Source: Brevundimonas diminuta 470-4
GTDB lineage: Bacteria > Pseudomonadota > Alphaproteobacteria > Caulobacterales > Caulobacteraceae
NCBI GenBank assembly: GCA_000318405.1
Contig: KB291754.1
Span: forward strand, 16,658 to 80,657
Length of the DNA stretch: 64,000 nt
Direction of reading: 5' to 3'
How positions within the stretch are numbered: position 1 is the stretch's first letter; every line of letters starts with the position of its first letter. Under the pieces are notes generated by a model that saw only the letters and a list, made by a program, of their open reading frames with translations, was not told the origin of the DNA and made no database searches. Below are positions 46,370 to 56,080 of the stretch, piece by piece. Position numbers and translations under genes: made by a program.

Positions 46370-48118
46370 TTAGCGGACGCCCAGCGCCAGGGCGTCCGGA
46401 CGGCGGGTGTCGGCGGCGCCCAGGAAGCGGTCGCCGTCGACCATGATCGACTGGGTGCTGCCCATCGTCATCGACGGACGCACCGTGTGGCCGCGCTCGC
46501 GCAGCAGCCGCTCCACGTCCGGCGAGAAGCCGCCTTCCAGCTCCAGCGGGCTGTCGCCGCCGCCCTGATTCAGGCGCGGACGCATGGCGGCCTCGGCCAC
46601 GTTCAGCTGGTGGTCGATGACGTTGGAGACCAGCTGCACCATCGTCGCGATGATGTAGCCGCCGCCCGGCGTGCCGGTGACCAGCCACGGCTTGTCGTCC
46701 TTGAACACGATCATCGGCGTGATGGTCGAGCCTAGACGCTTGCCCGGCGCGGGCGAGTTCGGCTGCCCCTGCGTGCCCCAGTAGAAGTTGTCCAGATGGT
46801 TGTTCAGCAGGATGCCCGTGCCGACCGGCGCGACGTGGGCGCCGTAAGAGTTCGACAGCGTATAGGTGTTCGACACTGCGTTGCCGTAGGCGTCGGCCAC
46901 CGAATAATGCGTCGTGTCCTTGCTCTCGAACGGATAGGGATTGCCTTCCGGCACGTCCTCGGCCTTCAGCGTCTTGTCCAGCGAGATCAGCTTGACGCGC
47001 TCGGCGGCGAATTCCTTGCTCGCCAGGCCCTTGGCCGGGGTCGTCCACTGCGGAGCGCCGCCGATCAGGTTGCGGTCGGACGAGGTGATCTTCATCGCCT
47101 CGGAGATTAGGTGCAGGCTGTCGACGCTGCCCCACCCCATCGCGCGCAGGTCGAAGTGCTCCAGCAGGTTCAGCGCCTCGGCGACGCTGACGCCCGAGGC
47201 CGTCGGCGGCATGAAGGAGATGCGGTGGCCGCGATAGCTGCCCCAGATCGGCTCTGACACATCGGCGCGATAGGCCGCCATGTCTTCCATCGTCATGACG
47301 CCGCCGCCGGCCTGAACGCCCGCCACGATTTCCCGCGCCAGTTCGCCCTTGTAGAACTCGTCCGCCCCGCCGCGCGCCAGCTTGCGCAGGCTTTCGGCCA
47401 GCAGGGGCTGACGGAAGATTTCGCCCGCGCGATAGGCCGTGCCGTCGGCCTTCAGATAGGCCTCCCGCGCGCCCGGATCGGTCGCCAGAACGCGAGCGCG
47501 GCCGGCGGTGGCGTCCGCCTCGCCGTCAGACAGGACATAGCCGTCCTCAGCCAGGGCGATCGCCGGAGCGACCAGATCGGCCCACGGCATGGAGCCGAAA
47601 CGCTGATGCGCTTCCCACAGGCCCATGACGGTGCCCGGCACCGCCACATTGCGGAAGCCCGACGGCTTGGAGCGGTCGAAGCGGCCATCCGGCCCCAGCA
47701 GCAGGTCAGGCGTCGTGGCCGCAGGGGCCGTGCCGTAATAGTTGATGGCGATGTCCTGGGCCGGGCGATCCTTCGTGGCCGCCATATGCACGACCATATA
47801 GCCCGAGCCGCCGATGTTGCCGGCGCGCGGCAGGGTCACCGCCTCGGCGAAGGCCACCGCAATGGCCGAGTCCACCGCATTGCCGCACTGGCGCAGGATG
47901 TCGACGCCGACGCGGGTCGCCGGATCGCTCTGGCTGACCACCATGCCGCCGCGTCCCACGACCGGGCTGTGGATCTGGCCGTAGTTGACGATATCGCCGC
48001 CGCTGCCCGTGGTGGGCCGGACCTGGACCGCCGCCTCCTGGGCCAGCACCGGCCCAGCCAGCAGCATCAGGGCCGCAGCCGAAACAGCCGTCGCCGACTT
48101 CATCAAACCCAAACGCAT
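46370..48118 (-). CDS. ggt: gamma-glutamyltransferase
   Basis: 582 residues, periplasmic (signal peptide ending AAALMLLAGPVLAQ). Precursors self-cleave to give a small subunit starting with the catalytic Thr, here Thr402 in SKDTTHYSVADAYGNAVS. Other motifs: VVSQSDPATRVGVDILRQCG, LPRAGNIGGSGYMVVH, NSYGAHVAPVGTGILLNN, PGKRLGSTITPMIVF and VTGTPGGGYIIATMVQ. It hydrolyses or transfers the gamma-glutamyl group of glutathione and gamma-glutamyl peptides. The substrate-lid and glutamate-binding regions look intact. It is divergent from the third TonB receptor and convergent with the P1 peptidase; together they suggest gamma-glutamyl peptide scavenging. Confidence 0.94.
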   Translation of the reverse strand: MRLGLMKSATAVSAAALMLLAGPVLAQEAAVQVRPTTGSGGDIVNYGQIHSPVVGRGGMVVSQSDPATRVGVDILRQCGNAVDSAIAVAFAEAVTLPRAGNIGGSGYMVVHMAATKDRPAQDIAINYYGTAPAATTPDLLLGPDGRFDRSKPSGFRNVAVPGTVMGLWEAHQRFGSMPWADLVAPAIALAEDGYVLSDGEADATAGRARVLATDPGAREAYLKADGTAYRAGEIFRQPLLAESLRKLARGGADEFYKGELAREIVAGVQAGGGVMTMEDMAAYRADVSEPIWGSYRGHRISFMPPTASGVSVAEALNLLEHFDLRAMGWGSVDSLHLISEAMKITSSDRNLIGGAPQWTTPAKGLASKEFAAERVKLISLDKTLKAEDVPEGNPYPFESKDTTHYSVADAYGNAVSNTYTLSNSYGAHVAPVGTGILLNNHLDNFYWGTQGQPNSPAPGKRLGSTITPMIVFKDDKPWLVTGTPGGGYIIATMVQLVSNVIDHQLNVAEAAMRPRLNQGGGDSPLELEGGFSPDVERLLRERGHTVRPSMTMGSTQSIMVDGDRFLGAADTRRPDALALGVR

Positions 48119-48486
48119 ACAGAAATCCCCGCCTCAGCCCGTGCGTCGCGGAGGGCTGATCGCGCCCGCCACGCTGTCTCACAGGACAATATTATCAAGA
48201 ACCATAGCGATAGCATTGCCGAAAACTGCAGTTCAAGGACGAGCTTGAGTGATTATCGCGCCCATTATTTGGGATATCGGCAATATTTTTCCGGCTAAGG
48301 TTGACGCGCCGCACTATGGCCGCTTCAAGTCCGAACTGAGGCGAACTCCCCGCGCCACGCAGGTCTTCGATTCGTCGATGCGGCGCTCGCGGGGTCGGCT
48401 TCCTTCGACACACAAATCGGTCAGCGACGCGACGCCTGCTTCAGACGGGAGCGCTCAACGATGACCACAAAGGGGATGATTATTTC
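48119..48486. promoter_or_regulatory. divergent promoter region between ggt and third TonB receptor
   Basis: 368 bases, part of it AT-rich, with no supported gene. Notable elements are GGACAATATTATCAAGAACC (48183-48202) and GATATCGGCAATATTTTTCC (48272-48291). The second resembles the TTGGAATATTTTCCCC stretch at 31373-31388 before the first TonB receptor, a possible shared operator. The remaining bases show nothing specific. Confidence 0.45.
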
Positions 48487-51400
48487 ATGAGCACTGTCTT
48501 GGCGCGCCGCACCATGCGAACGGCCCTGCTGGCCACGACGGCCTTGTTCGGCGCAACCGCCGCCTTCGCCCAGGAGGCGCAGGACGACGTCACTCAGGTC
48601 GACGAGATCGTCGTCGTCGGCTCGCAGATCCGCGGCTCCAAGGTGACGGCCGCCCTGCCGGTGACCGTCGTCAGCGAAGACGACATCGTCGCCGCCGCTC
48701 CAGCCTCGGGCGACGACCTGTTCCGCTCCATCCCGCAGATGGGCGATGTGACCTTCAACTCGTCCTACCTGCCCTACACCTCGAACGCGGCGCGCGGCGA
48801 CACCGGCTCGGTGAACCTGCGCAGCCTGGGCATCGGCAACACCCTGGTGCTGCTGAACGGCCGTCGCGTCGTCGGCCACCCGACGTCGCAGGCCAACGAG
48901 CATCTGGTGCCGGTCCTGACCTACAACACCAACGCCATTCCGGTGTCGGGTCTGAAGCGCATGGAAGTCCTGCGTGACGGCGCCGCCGCCATCTACGGCG
49001 CCGACGCCGTGGCCGGCGTGGTCAACACCGTCCTGCGCGACGACATGAACGGCCTGACGATCTCGACCCAGTACGGCGGCGCCGAGGGCACCGGCCTGCG
49101 CGACCTGAACCTGTCGATCTATGGCGGCAAGGACATTCAGGACGGTCGCGGCAACATCTCGGCCTTCTTCAACTATGACCACCGCGACGAGCTGAACACG
49201 CTCGACCAGAAGTTCACCGCCTCCAACAACCTGCGCCCGCTGTTCGAGGGCACCGGCTTTGAAGACAACAGCAGCCTGGGCGGCACCTCGCCGCTGACCC
49301 CGTGGGGCCGCTTCACCGTTCGCGGCAACGGCGCGACCATCAACGGCACGCCCTACAGCGCCTTCACCATCCTGCCGGGCACGCACGCTGACTGCGCCAC
49401 CTCGATCGGCGATGGACTGTGCGTCATGAGCGGCGCCAACCTGCCCTCGGACCTGAACACCGACATGGCCAAGCTGGGCCTGACGGTGATGCCGGAAATC
49501 GACCGGTTCAACCTGTTCGTGACCGGCAAGTACCAGATCAACGACGCCGTCGAAGCCTTCGGCGAGCTGGGCGGCTATCATGCCGAATCCCAAGCCTGGC
49601 AGGAACCGATCGCGACCGCCTCGGCCGTGGCCTTCATCATTCCCGGCTCCAACCACTACAACCCGCTGGACGGCAACCAGAACCTGGCCCTGACCGGCTA
49701 CCGTTTCATGGACATGGGTCCGATCAGCGTCAACGTGGTCAACAAGCAGTACCGCATCCTGGGCGGCCTCCGCGGCGACTGGAACGGCTGGAACTGGGAA
49801 ACCGCCCTGACCTGGTCGGAAGCTTCGGCCAAGGACGTTTCGGACAACATCTCCGCCACCAAGCTGCAGGAGTGGGCGGCCAAGTCGACGCCGGACGCCT
49901 ACAACTTCTTCAACGGCGGCTCGCTGACCAACCCCAAGGTCGGTGACGACACCCGGTCGAACCAGGCTGCCCTGGACGGCATCCGCGTGGACATGATCCG
50001 CCGCACCAAGACCGAGCTGGGCATGTGGGACTTCCGCATCTCGCGTCCGGACGTCTTCCAGCTGCCCGCCGGTCCGGTCGGCGTCGCCGCCGGCGTCGAG
50101 CTGCGTACCGAAAGCCAGCTGGATGACCGCGACAGCCGCGTCGACGGCACCATCCGCTACACCAATCTGTTGGGCGCTCAGTCTTCGGACCTGATCAACC
50201 AGTCGGAGAACCCGGACACCTACGGCGAACGCGACGTCTTCTCGGCCTATGTCGAACTCGCCGCCCCGCTGATCTCGCCGGACATGGGCGTGCCGCTGGT
50301 CCACAACCTGGAAGTCCAGATCGCGGGCCGCTTTGAGGAGTATTCGGACTTCGGTTCGGTCGCCAAGCCCAAGTTCGCCGCTGCCTGGGACATCGTCGAC
50401 GGCTTCCGCATCCGCGGTTCGTGGGCGCAAGGCTTCCGCGCGCCGAACCTGGAGCAGATGAACGCCACCGTCATCACCCGCTCCAACACCAGCAACGACT
50501 GGATCTACTGCGAGGCCCTGCGCGTTCAGGGCGGCCTCAAGACGGCCACGGGCGCGGTCGACAACACCCTGCGCGGCTGCGGCGCCTCGATGAGCACCAG
50601 GGTCGCCGACGCCTTCAAGCCGAACTTCAACCAGAACCACGCCCGCAAGTCGACGCAGGAGCGCCGCTCGGGCAATCCCGACCTGGCGCCGGAAGAGTCC
50701 GAAACCGTCTCGCTGGGCTTCGTCATCCAGCCGCGCTTCATCCCGGCTGAGTACGGCGACTTCACCTTCACCGCCGACTGGTGGCAGGTGAAGCAGGAAG
50801 GCATGGTTGGTCTGTTCCGCGGTCAGAACGCCCTGACGCTGGACTACCTGCTGCGCAAGCAGGGCTCGTTCAACGAGAACGTCGTGCGCGCCGATCCGAC
50901 GGCCGCCGACATCGCCCTCTTCGCAGGTTCGGGCCTCACCGCCGCGGGCGAGGTTCTCTACATCAAGGACGCCTACACCAACCAGCAGCCTCAGACGGTC
51001 GAGGGCCTGGACCTGGGCGTGATGTGGCGTCTGCGCGGCACCCAGTACGGCGACTTCAACGTCAATCTGAACGTCTCGCACCTGATCAAATACTATCTGG
51101 ACATGGCGCCGGACACCAAGATGCTGGCCGACGCCCAGGCTTCGGGCCAGCTGGACGAGGCTGTCTTCCTGTCGGGTTCGTTCGGCGACATGATCGCCGA
51201 CGGCGGTCGCCCGGAATGGAAGTGGTCGCTGTCGGCGACGTGGCGCAAGGACGCCTGGACGGTCGGCGCCTTCTCCCAGTACATCTCGTCGCTGTATGAC
51301 GACAGCCTGACCAACTCGGCGGGCGATTACTGGACGGTCGACTCGACCATCACCGCCAACCTCTATGCGGAATACGCCTTCGACGGTTCGCGCTTCAGCG

Positions 51401-51543
51401 AGGCGCTGGCCGACTCGGCCGTTCGCGTCGGCGTGCGCAACATCACAGACGAACAGCCCCCGCTGGCCAGCGGCGGTTATGTCGGCTCGGTGTACCAGCC
51501 CTACGGGCGCTACTGGTACGCCAGCTTCCGCAAGTCCTTCTGA
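48487..51543 (+). CDS. large TonB-dependent outer-membrane receptor
   Basis: 1018 residues. Signal peptide ending ATTALFGATAAFAQ, then TonB box-like TQVDEIVVVGSQIRGSKV, plug (LRSLGIGNTLVLLNGRRVVG, LKRMEVLRDGAAAIYGADAV) and a long barrel ending YASFRKSF with terminal Phe. It belongs to the large (about 1000-residue) class of receptors that in this phylum often import peptides or glycans, distinct from the two receptors at 31.6 and 35.3 kb. ATG 48487 follows AAAGGGGATGATT. Downstream is an exported AbgB-like hydrolase, so the pair may deliver and cleave one class of substrate. Confidence 0.93.
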   Translation: MSTVLARRTMRTALLATTALFGATAAFAQEAQDDVTQVDEIVVVGSQIRGSKVTAALPVTVVSEDDIVAAAPASGDDLFRSIPQMGDVTFNSSYLPYTSNAARGDTGSVNLRSLGIGNTLVLLNGRRVVGHPTSQANEHLVPVLTYNTNAIPVSGLKRMEVLRDGAAAIYGADAVAGVVNTVLRDDMNGLTISTQYGGAEGTGLRDLNLSIYGGKDIQDGRGNISAFFNYDHRDELNTLDQKFTASNNLRPLFEGTGFEDNSSLGGTSPLTPWGRFTVRGNGATINGTPYSAFTILPGTHADCATSIGDGLCVMSGANLPSDLNTDMAKLGLTVMPEIDRFNLFVTGKYQINDAVEAFGELGGYHAESQAWQEPIATASAVAFIIPGSNHYNPLDGNQNLALTGYRFMDMGPISVNVVNKQYRILGGLRGDWNGWNWETALTWSEASAKDVSDNISATKLQEWAAKSTPDAYNFFNGGSLTNPKVGDDTRSNQAALDGIRVDMIRRTKTELGMWDFRISRPDVFQLPAGPVGVAAGVELRTESQLDDRDSRVDGTIRYTNLLGAQSSDLINQSENPDTYGERDVFSAYVELAAPLISPDMGVPLVHNLEVQIAGRFEEYSDFGSVAKPKFAAAWDIVDGFRIRGSWAQGFRAPNLEQMNATVITRSNTSNDWIYCEALRVQGGLKTATGAVDNTLRGCGASMSTRVADAFKPNFNQNHARKSTQERRSGNPDLAPEESETVSLGFVIQPRFIPAEYGDFTFTADWWQVKQEGMVGLFRGQNALTLDYLLRKQGSFNENVVRADPTAADIALFAGSGLTAAGEVLYIKDAYTNQQPQTVEGLDLGVMWRLRGTQYGDFNVNLNVSHLIKYYLDMAPDTKMLADAQASGQLDEAVFLSGSFGDMIADGGRPEWKWSLSATWRKDAWTVGAFSQYISSLYDDSLTNSAGDYWTVDSTITANLYAEYAFDGSRFSEALADSAVRVGVRNITDEQPPLASGGYVGSVYQPYGRYWYASFRKSF

Positions 51544-51562
51544 CCAGTCTCTGACTGATTTC

Positions 51563-51605
51563 GGGGCGGTTGGCGGCGACGCCTTCCGCCCCTTCTTCTT
51601 TCTTG
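51563..51605 (+). terminator. hairpin with T-rich tail after the third TonB receptor
   Basis: GGGGCGG (51563-51569) and CCGCCCC (51586-51592) form a 7-bp stem with a 16-base loop, followed by TTCTTCTTTCTTG. It lies between the receptor and the M20 gene on the same strand and could reduce downstream expression. Confidence 0.7.
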
Positions 51606-51619
51606 TTCCCGGAGTTCCC

Positions 51620-53074
51620 ATGAAGCCCGTTTCGATGCGCGCCCTCGCCCTCGCCGCCGCAATAACCAGCCTGCCTCTGGCCCCCGCCGTGGCCGCTGAA
51701 CTGTCGCCGCAGGCCAGGGCCCAGATCACCGCCACCGTCGACCGCAACCAGGCCGCCCTGGACCACGCCGCGCTGGAGATCTGGAAGTTCGCCGAGCTGG
51801 GCTATCAGGAGACCCAGAGCACCGCCCTGCTGCAGGATCAGCTGCGCGACGCCGGCTTCGCCATCACCGCCGGCATCGCCAATGAGCCGACCGCCTTCCT
51901 GGCCAGCTTCAAGAACGGCGCGGGTCCTGTGATCGCCGTCCTGGCCGAATACGACGCCCTGCCCGGTCTGTCGCAGACCCTCAGCCCGATCCAGGAATCC
52001 GCAGGCGGCCATGCAGGCCACGGCTGCGGCCACAACCTGTTCGGCGCCGCCTCGGTCCACGCCGCCATCGCGGTCAAGGACTGGATGATCGCCAACAACA
52101 TCAAGGGCGAACTGCGCGTCTACGGCACCCCGGCCGAAGAAGGCGGCTCGGGCAAGGTCTACATGGTCCGCGACGGCCTGTTCGACGACGTCGACGTGTC
52201 GCTGCACTGGCACCCCGGCAATGTGAACTCGGCCCGCCAGGGCGATACGATGGCCAACGTCTCGGGCAAGTTCCGCTTCTACGGCACGGCGTCCCACGCC
52301 GCCGCCGCGCCCGACAAGGGCCGCTCGGCGCTCGATGGCGTCGAGTCCCTGAACTACATGGTCAACATGATGCGCGAGCACATCCCGGATCGCACGCGCA
52401 TCCACTACGCCATCACCGACGGCGGCAAGGCGCCCAACGTCGTTCCCGCCTATGCCGAGGCCTACTACTACGTCCGCCACAACAACCCCGAGATCGTCCG
52501 CGACGTCCTGGAGCGCGTGAAGCTGGCGGCTGAGGGCGCCGCCATGGGCACCGGCACCCGCGTCGAGTTCGAGGCCATCGGCGGCGTCTACTCCATGCTG
52601 CCGAACGAGGCGCTGATGCACGTCATGGACCGCAACCTGCGCCATGTCGGCGGCATCACCTGGACAGCCGAGGAAACCGCCCTGGCGACCGAAATCCAGA
52701 AAACCCTGACCACCAAGCCGGACCTGGCCAGCGTCGGTCGGATCGAGGACGCCGTGATCGGCGGCGATTTCGGCGGCTCGACCGACGTTTCCGACGTGTC
52801 GTGGGTCACGCCGACGGTCGGCCTGTCGACGGCGACCTTCGTGCCGGGCTCGGCCGGTCACTCGTGGCAGAACGTGGTGGCTGCGGGCACGACCATCGGC
52901 CTGAAGGGCGCCCATCTGGCCGCCAAGACCCTGGCCCTGACGACGGCCGAGCTGTTCCAGAGCCCGGACACGATCGCCGCCGCCAAGGCCGAGTTCGAGC
53001 AGCGTCGCGGCCCCGACTTCCAATACCGCGCCCTGCTGGGCGACCGCGCCCCGGCGCTGAACTACCGCGACTGA
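51620..53074 (+). CDS. exported M20 amidohydrolase, AbgB-like
   Basis: 484 residues. Signal peptide MKPVSMRALALAAAITSLPL then APAVAAE, so periplasmic. It follows the AbgB/aminobenzoyl-glutamate and indole-acetyl-amino acid hydrolase branch: EIWKFAELGYQETQSTALLQ, VIAVLAEYDALPGLSQ, the metal-binding Cys/His in GGHAGHGCGHNLFGAASVHA, GTPAEEGGSGKVYMVRDG with catalytic Glu pair, and VSGKFRFYGTASHAAAAPDK. Members hydrolyse amides of glutamate or other amino acids. ATG 51620 with GGAGTTCC; the longer frame runs back into the receptor gene. AbgB itself is normally cytoplasmic, so export is unusual. Confidence 0.9.
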   Translation: MKPVSMRALALAAAITSLPLAPAVAAELSPQARAQITATVDRNQAALDHAALEIWKFAELGYQETQSTALLQDQLRDAGFAITAGIANEPTAFLASFKNGAGPVIAVLAEYDALPGLSQTLSPIQESAGGHAGHGCGHNLFGAASVHAAIAVKDWMIANNIKGELRVYGTPAEEGGSGKVYMVRDGLFDDVDVSLHWHPGNVNSARQGDTMANVSGKFRFYGTASHAAAAPDKGRSALDGVESLNYMVNMMREHIPDRTRIHYAITDGGKAPNVVPAYAEAYYYVRHNNPEIVRDVLERVKLAAEGAAMGTGTRVEFEAIGGVYSMLPNEALMHVMDRNLRHVGGITWTAEETALATEIQKTLTTKPDLASVGRIEDAVIGGDFGGSTDVSDVSWVTPTVGLSTATFVPGSAGHSWQNVVAAGTTIGLKGAHLAAKTLALTTAELFQSPDTIAAAKAEFEQRRGPDFQYRALLGDRAPALNYRD

Positions 53075-53080
53075 TCGATC

Positions 53081-53109
53081 GCCGCCCTCGGGTCAGCCCT
53101 GAGGGCGGC
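53081..53109. terminator. bidirectional terminator hairpin
   Basis: GCCGCCCTC (53081-53089) and GAGGGCGGC (53101-53109) pair perfectly around an 11-base loop between convergent stops at 53074 and 53116. Confidence 0.75.
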
Positions 53110-53115
53110 GCCCCG

Positions 53116-53562
53116 TCACCGTTCGATCTTCTCGGAGATGGTGGTGATGGTCTCCTCAAGACGCACGCCCGGCTTGCCCTTGATCGCTCGGGCGGGCCGG
53201 CCCGCGTGGATGTCGCGCGCCCTCAACTCTACCTCCTGAAGGATGAGCGCCAGTTCCTTGTCGGTCAGGTGCTCGATGCCGATGAAGCGGGAATCGGCCT
53301 TCTTCACCGCATAGATCAGCTCGTCCATCTTGGCGTGCATGGCGGCGGCGTCGCGGTTCTGGGTGTTCTGGATCAGGAACACCATCAGGAAGGTGACGAT
53401 GGTCGTGCCGGTGTTGATCACCAGCTGCCAGGTCTCATTGAACCGGAACACCGGGCCCGTCAGCGCCCAGACCAGCACCACTGCTACGCAGATGATGAAG
53501 GTCCACGGCCGTCCCGCCATTTTGGCGGTCGCATTGGCCAGATGGTTGAACAGCTTTTCCAT
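53116..53562 (-). CDS. low-affinity iron permease family protein
   Basis: 148 residues. Two membrane segments (WTFIICVAVVLVWALTGPVF and WQLVINTGTTIVTFLMVFLI) followed by QNTQNRDAAAMHAKMDELIY and a charged, helical cytoplasmic tail. This is the bacterial Fet4-like/DUF (Iron_permease) family; iron transport is shown only for the yeast relative, so function here is open. ATG 53560-53562. No operon partner; the DPP gene on the same strand ends 51 bases upstream. Confidence 0.85.
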   Translation of the reverse strand: MEKLFNHLANATAKMAGRPWTFIICVAVVLVWALTGPVFRFNETWQLVINTGTTIVTFLMVFLIQNTQNRDAAAMHAKMDELIYAVKKADSRFIGIEHLTDKELALILQEVELRARDIHAGRPARAIKGKPGVRLEETITTISEKIER

Positions 53563-53613
53563 TCCGGCGGAACGGCGGCCGCTGGGCCGGGTTCCGCCGG
53601 ATCAGAAACCGCC

Positions 53614-55887
53614 TCAGTCGGCCTTCTGCGGCGCCCGCGCGCCGATGGTGCGATCCAGGAAGTCGAGGTAGGTGCGCCACTGGTGCAGCTGACGATCATT
53701 GCCCCGGATGCCGTGGCGCTGGCCCGGATAGAGCATGGTCTCGAACGGAATGCTCTTTTCCTGCAGCGCGTTCAGCACCCGCGTCGTATTCTCGAAGATG
53801 ACGTTGTCGTCGGCCATGCCGTGCATGAGCAGCAGACGGCCCGTCAGATTGTCGAGACGGTTCACCACGTCCGAGGCGGCGTAGCCCGCGACGTTCGCCT
53901 CCGGCGTCGACATGAAGCGTTCAGTATAGCCCGTGTCGTACAGGCTCCACTCCGTCGGCGGCGCCCCGGCGATGGCCGAGGCCAGCCCCATCTTCGGCTC
54001 GGTCAGCGCCATCAGGCTCATGAACCCGCCATAGGACCAGCCCATCATGGCGATGCGGCCGGCGTCGACGTAGGGCAGCGAGCGCAGATAGTCCGCGCCG
54101 ATGACCTGATCCTCGATCTCCGGCTGGCCCATCTTCAGATAGAGCGCCTGTTTGAAGGCGGCCGAACGGTCGCCCTCGCCCCGGTTGTCCAGGCGGAAGA
54201 CGATGTAGCCCGCCTCGGTCAGCAGCTGCGTCGTCGCCCCCTGCCAGGCGTTCTTCACGCCGCCGCCCGACGGACCGCCATAGACCTGCATCACCACCGG
54301 ATACTGCTTGGCCGGATCAAAGCCCGGCGGCGTGGTCATCTGCCAGACCAGGGTCTCGCCGTGGCTCTGCAGGGTTCCGAAGGTCGGCTTCTGCTGGCGC
54401 TCGGCATAGGGCCAGAAGGGGTGGCCGGGCTGCAGCTTGTTCTCCTCGATCCAGCGCACGCGCTGGCCGTTGATCGAATAAAGCGCCGACTGCGACGGAG
54501 TGTTCACGTCGCTGTAGTTGCCGACATAGGCCGTGCCCGTGCCGTTGACCGTGGCGCTCCACCAGCCGCCGCGCGGGGTGACTCCGGTCGGCGCCAGCGT
54601 GCGCTTGTAACTGGCGCGGAACAGCTGCTGCTCGATCGGGTATTCCCTGCCGTCGCGCATGGAGGCGGTGAAGAAGACCTCGCCCGTCTGCTGATTCACG
54701 CCCGCCAGCGACTTGACCGGATAGTCGCCGCGCGTGATCGCGCGCAGGCGGCGGCCGTCCTTGGCGTAGAGATACAGGTGACGCCAGCCGCTCTCCTCGC
54801 TGGACCAGATGAAGGTCCCGTCCTTCAGCGCCTTGAAGTCATGGGTGACGTTGACCCAGGCGTTTGAAGTCTGGCTGGCGATCACGCGGCTGGCGCCCGT
54901 GGCCGGATCGACGCTCAGCAGGTCCAGCCGCTTCTGGTCGCGCGACAGGCGCTGGACATAGGCGACCGAGCCGTCCGCCGCCCAGTTCACCCGGCCCAGA
55001 TAGATGTCGGTATCGGCGCCCAGATCGACCTTGACCCGCTGACCGCTCTGCACGTCCTGAACGTAGAGCTCGACCACGGCGTTGGGCCGTCCGGCGCGCG
55101 GATAGCGTTGCGAAATGACCGAGGCCCCGCCGCCGGTGATGTCCAGGCGCGGGATGACGTCGACCGGGCTCTCGTCCGTGCGTTGCAGGGCGATGTAGCG
55201 CTCGTCAGGGCTCCACCAGTAGCCGGTGTCGCGGTCCAGCTCTTCCTGGGCGATGAACTCGGCCGTGGCCCAGGTGATCAGGTCCTTGCCGTCCGTGGTG
55301 ATCGCCTGTTCGGCGCCGGTCTCAAGGTTGATCAGGAACAGGTTCTGGTCGCGCACGAAGCTGACGAAGGCGCCCTTGGGCGAGACCTTGGCGTCGATCT
55401 CGTCGGCCGCCGTCTCGGTCAGGCGTCGCACCGAGCCGTCGGCGCGGTTGGCCAGGAAGACGTCGCCCTCCAGCGGCGCCAGGATGTAGCGGCCCTGTTC
55501 GTCCCACGAATACTCGACCACGCCGCGCTGGGAGATCCGCATCCGCTCGCGCCGCGCCTTCTCGGCCTCGGACAGTTCGCCGGCGTCGGGGACCAGGGCG
55601 CGGGCGTCGATCAGCTTGAACGGCTCGCCCCCCTTCACCGGCGCGGCCCACAGGTCCAGCACGTCCACGTCATCCTCGCGCGAGCGCAGGAAGGCGACCA
55701 GTTCGCCATCCGGCGACAGGCTGACGCCCCGCGCCACCGGCCCGGCCAGCGACGGGTTCGAGAAGACCCGCTCGACCGTCAGGATGGAAGATGCGGGCGC
55801 CGTGGCGGCGGGCGGCGTCGTGGGCTGCTGGGCGAAGACCGGCGTCGCGGCCATCAGGATCGTCGAGGCGAGAAGAAATGTGCGCAT
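53614..55887 (-). CDS. secreted dipeptidyl-peptidase IV-type S9 peptidase
   Basis: 757 residues. Signal peptide MRTFLLASTILMAATPVFAQ. N-terminal eight-bladed propeller (about 50-490: GVSLSPDGELVAFLRSRE, DRDTGYWWSPDERYIALQRT with the Glu pair-like EELDRDT region upstream). The C-terminal alpha/beta hydrolase has MMGWSYGGFMSLMAL (nucleophile Ser), LLLMHGMADDNVIFENT (Asp) and LYPGQRHGIRGND (His). DPP IV removes X-Pro or X-Ala dipeptides from peptide N-termini in the periplasm, feeding dipeptides to importers like that at 40-45 kb. Start ATG 55885-55887; the upstream in-frame part runs through the REP-like repeats. Confidence 0.94.
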   Translation of the reverse strand: MRTFLLASTILMAATPVFAQQPTTPPAATAPASSILTVERVFSNPSLAGPVARGVSLSPDGELVAFLRSREDDVDVLDLWAAPVKGGEPFKLIDARALVPDAGELSEAEKARRERMRISQRGVVEYSWDEQGRYILAPLEGDVFLANRADGSVRRLTETAADEIDAKVSPKGAFVSFVRDQNLFLINLETGAEQAITTDGKDLITWATAEFIAQEELDRDTGYWWSPDERYIALQRTDESPVDVIPRLDITGGGASVISQRYPRAGRPNAVVELYVQDVQSGQRVKVDLGADTDIYLGRVNWAADGSVAYVQRLSRDQKRLDLLSVDPATGASRVIASQTSNAWVNVTHDFKALKDGTFIWSSEESGWRHLYLYAKDGRRLRAITRGDYPVKSLAGVNQQTGEVFFTASMRDGREYPIEQQLFRASYKRTLAPTGVTPRGGWWSATVNGTGTAYVGNYSDVNTPSQSALYSINGQRVRWIEENKLQPGHPFWPYAERQQKPTFGTLQSHGETLVWQMTTPPGFDPAKQYPVVMQVYGGPSGGGVKNAWQGATTQLLTEAGYIVFRLDNRGEGDRSAAFKQALYLKMGQPEIEDQVIGADYLRSLPYVDAGRIAMMGWSYGGFMSLMALTEPKMGLASAIAGAPPTEWSLYDTGYTERFMSTPEANVAGYAASDVVNRLDNLTGRLLLMHGMADDNVIFENTTRVLNALQEKSIPFETMLYPGQRHGIRGNDRQLHQWRTYLDFLDRTIGARAPQKAD

Positions 55888-55934
55888 GGCGGCGAAGCTA
55901 GAGACGGAATCCTCCGTCGTCATCCGCAATTCGT

Positions 55935-56080
55935 CCTTCTCCCCTTGTGGGAGAAGGTGGGCCCGAAGGGCTCGGATGAGGGGTTTCTCCGGCAGTGGCC
56001 AAAGCCGCGTGGTCGGAAAGGTCGCGAGCCCCCTCATCCGTCAGGCTCCGCCTGCCACCTTCTCCCACAAGGGGAGAAGG
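55935..56080. repeat. inverted pair of REP-like elements
   Basis: Block 1 at 55935-55983 and block 2 at 56029-56080 are reverse complements: 26 identical bases at 55935-55960 against 56055-56080, plus GATGAGGGG (55975-55983) against CCCCTCATC (56029-56037). Each 26-base unit is itself a hairpin: CCTTCTCCC (55935-55943) with GGGAGAAGG (55949-55957). Partial copies occur at 56217-56231 and 57501-57517. The region upstream of the DPP gene (55888-56280) holds this element and no gene. Confidence 0.85.

Noticed and set aside
48421..51747. 1108-residue open frame on the minus strand
   Set aside because: It is the antisense of the TonB receptor gene; GC-rich coding DNA leaves long open complements, and the translation has no family features.
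55935..56080. repeat array considered as CRISPR
   Set aside because: Only two inverted units, no regular spacers, and each unit is a hairpin; a REP-like element fits better.
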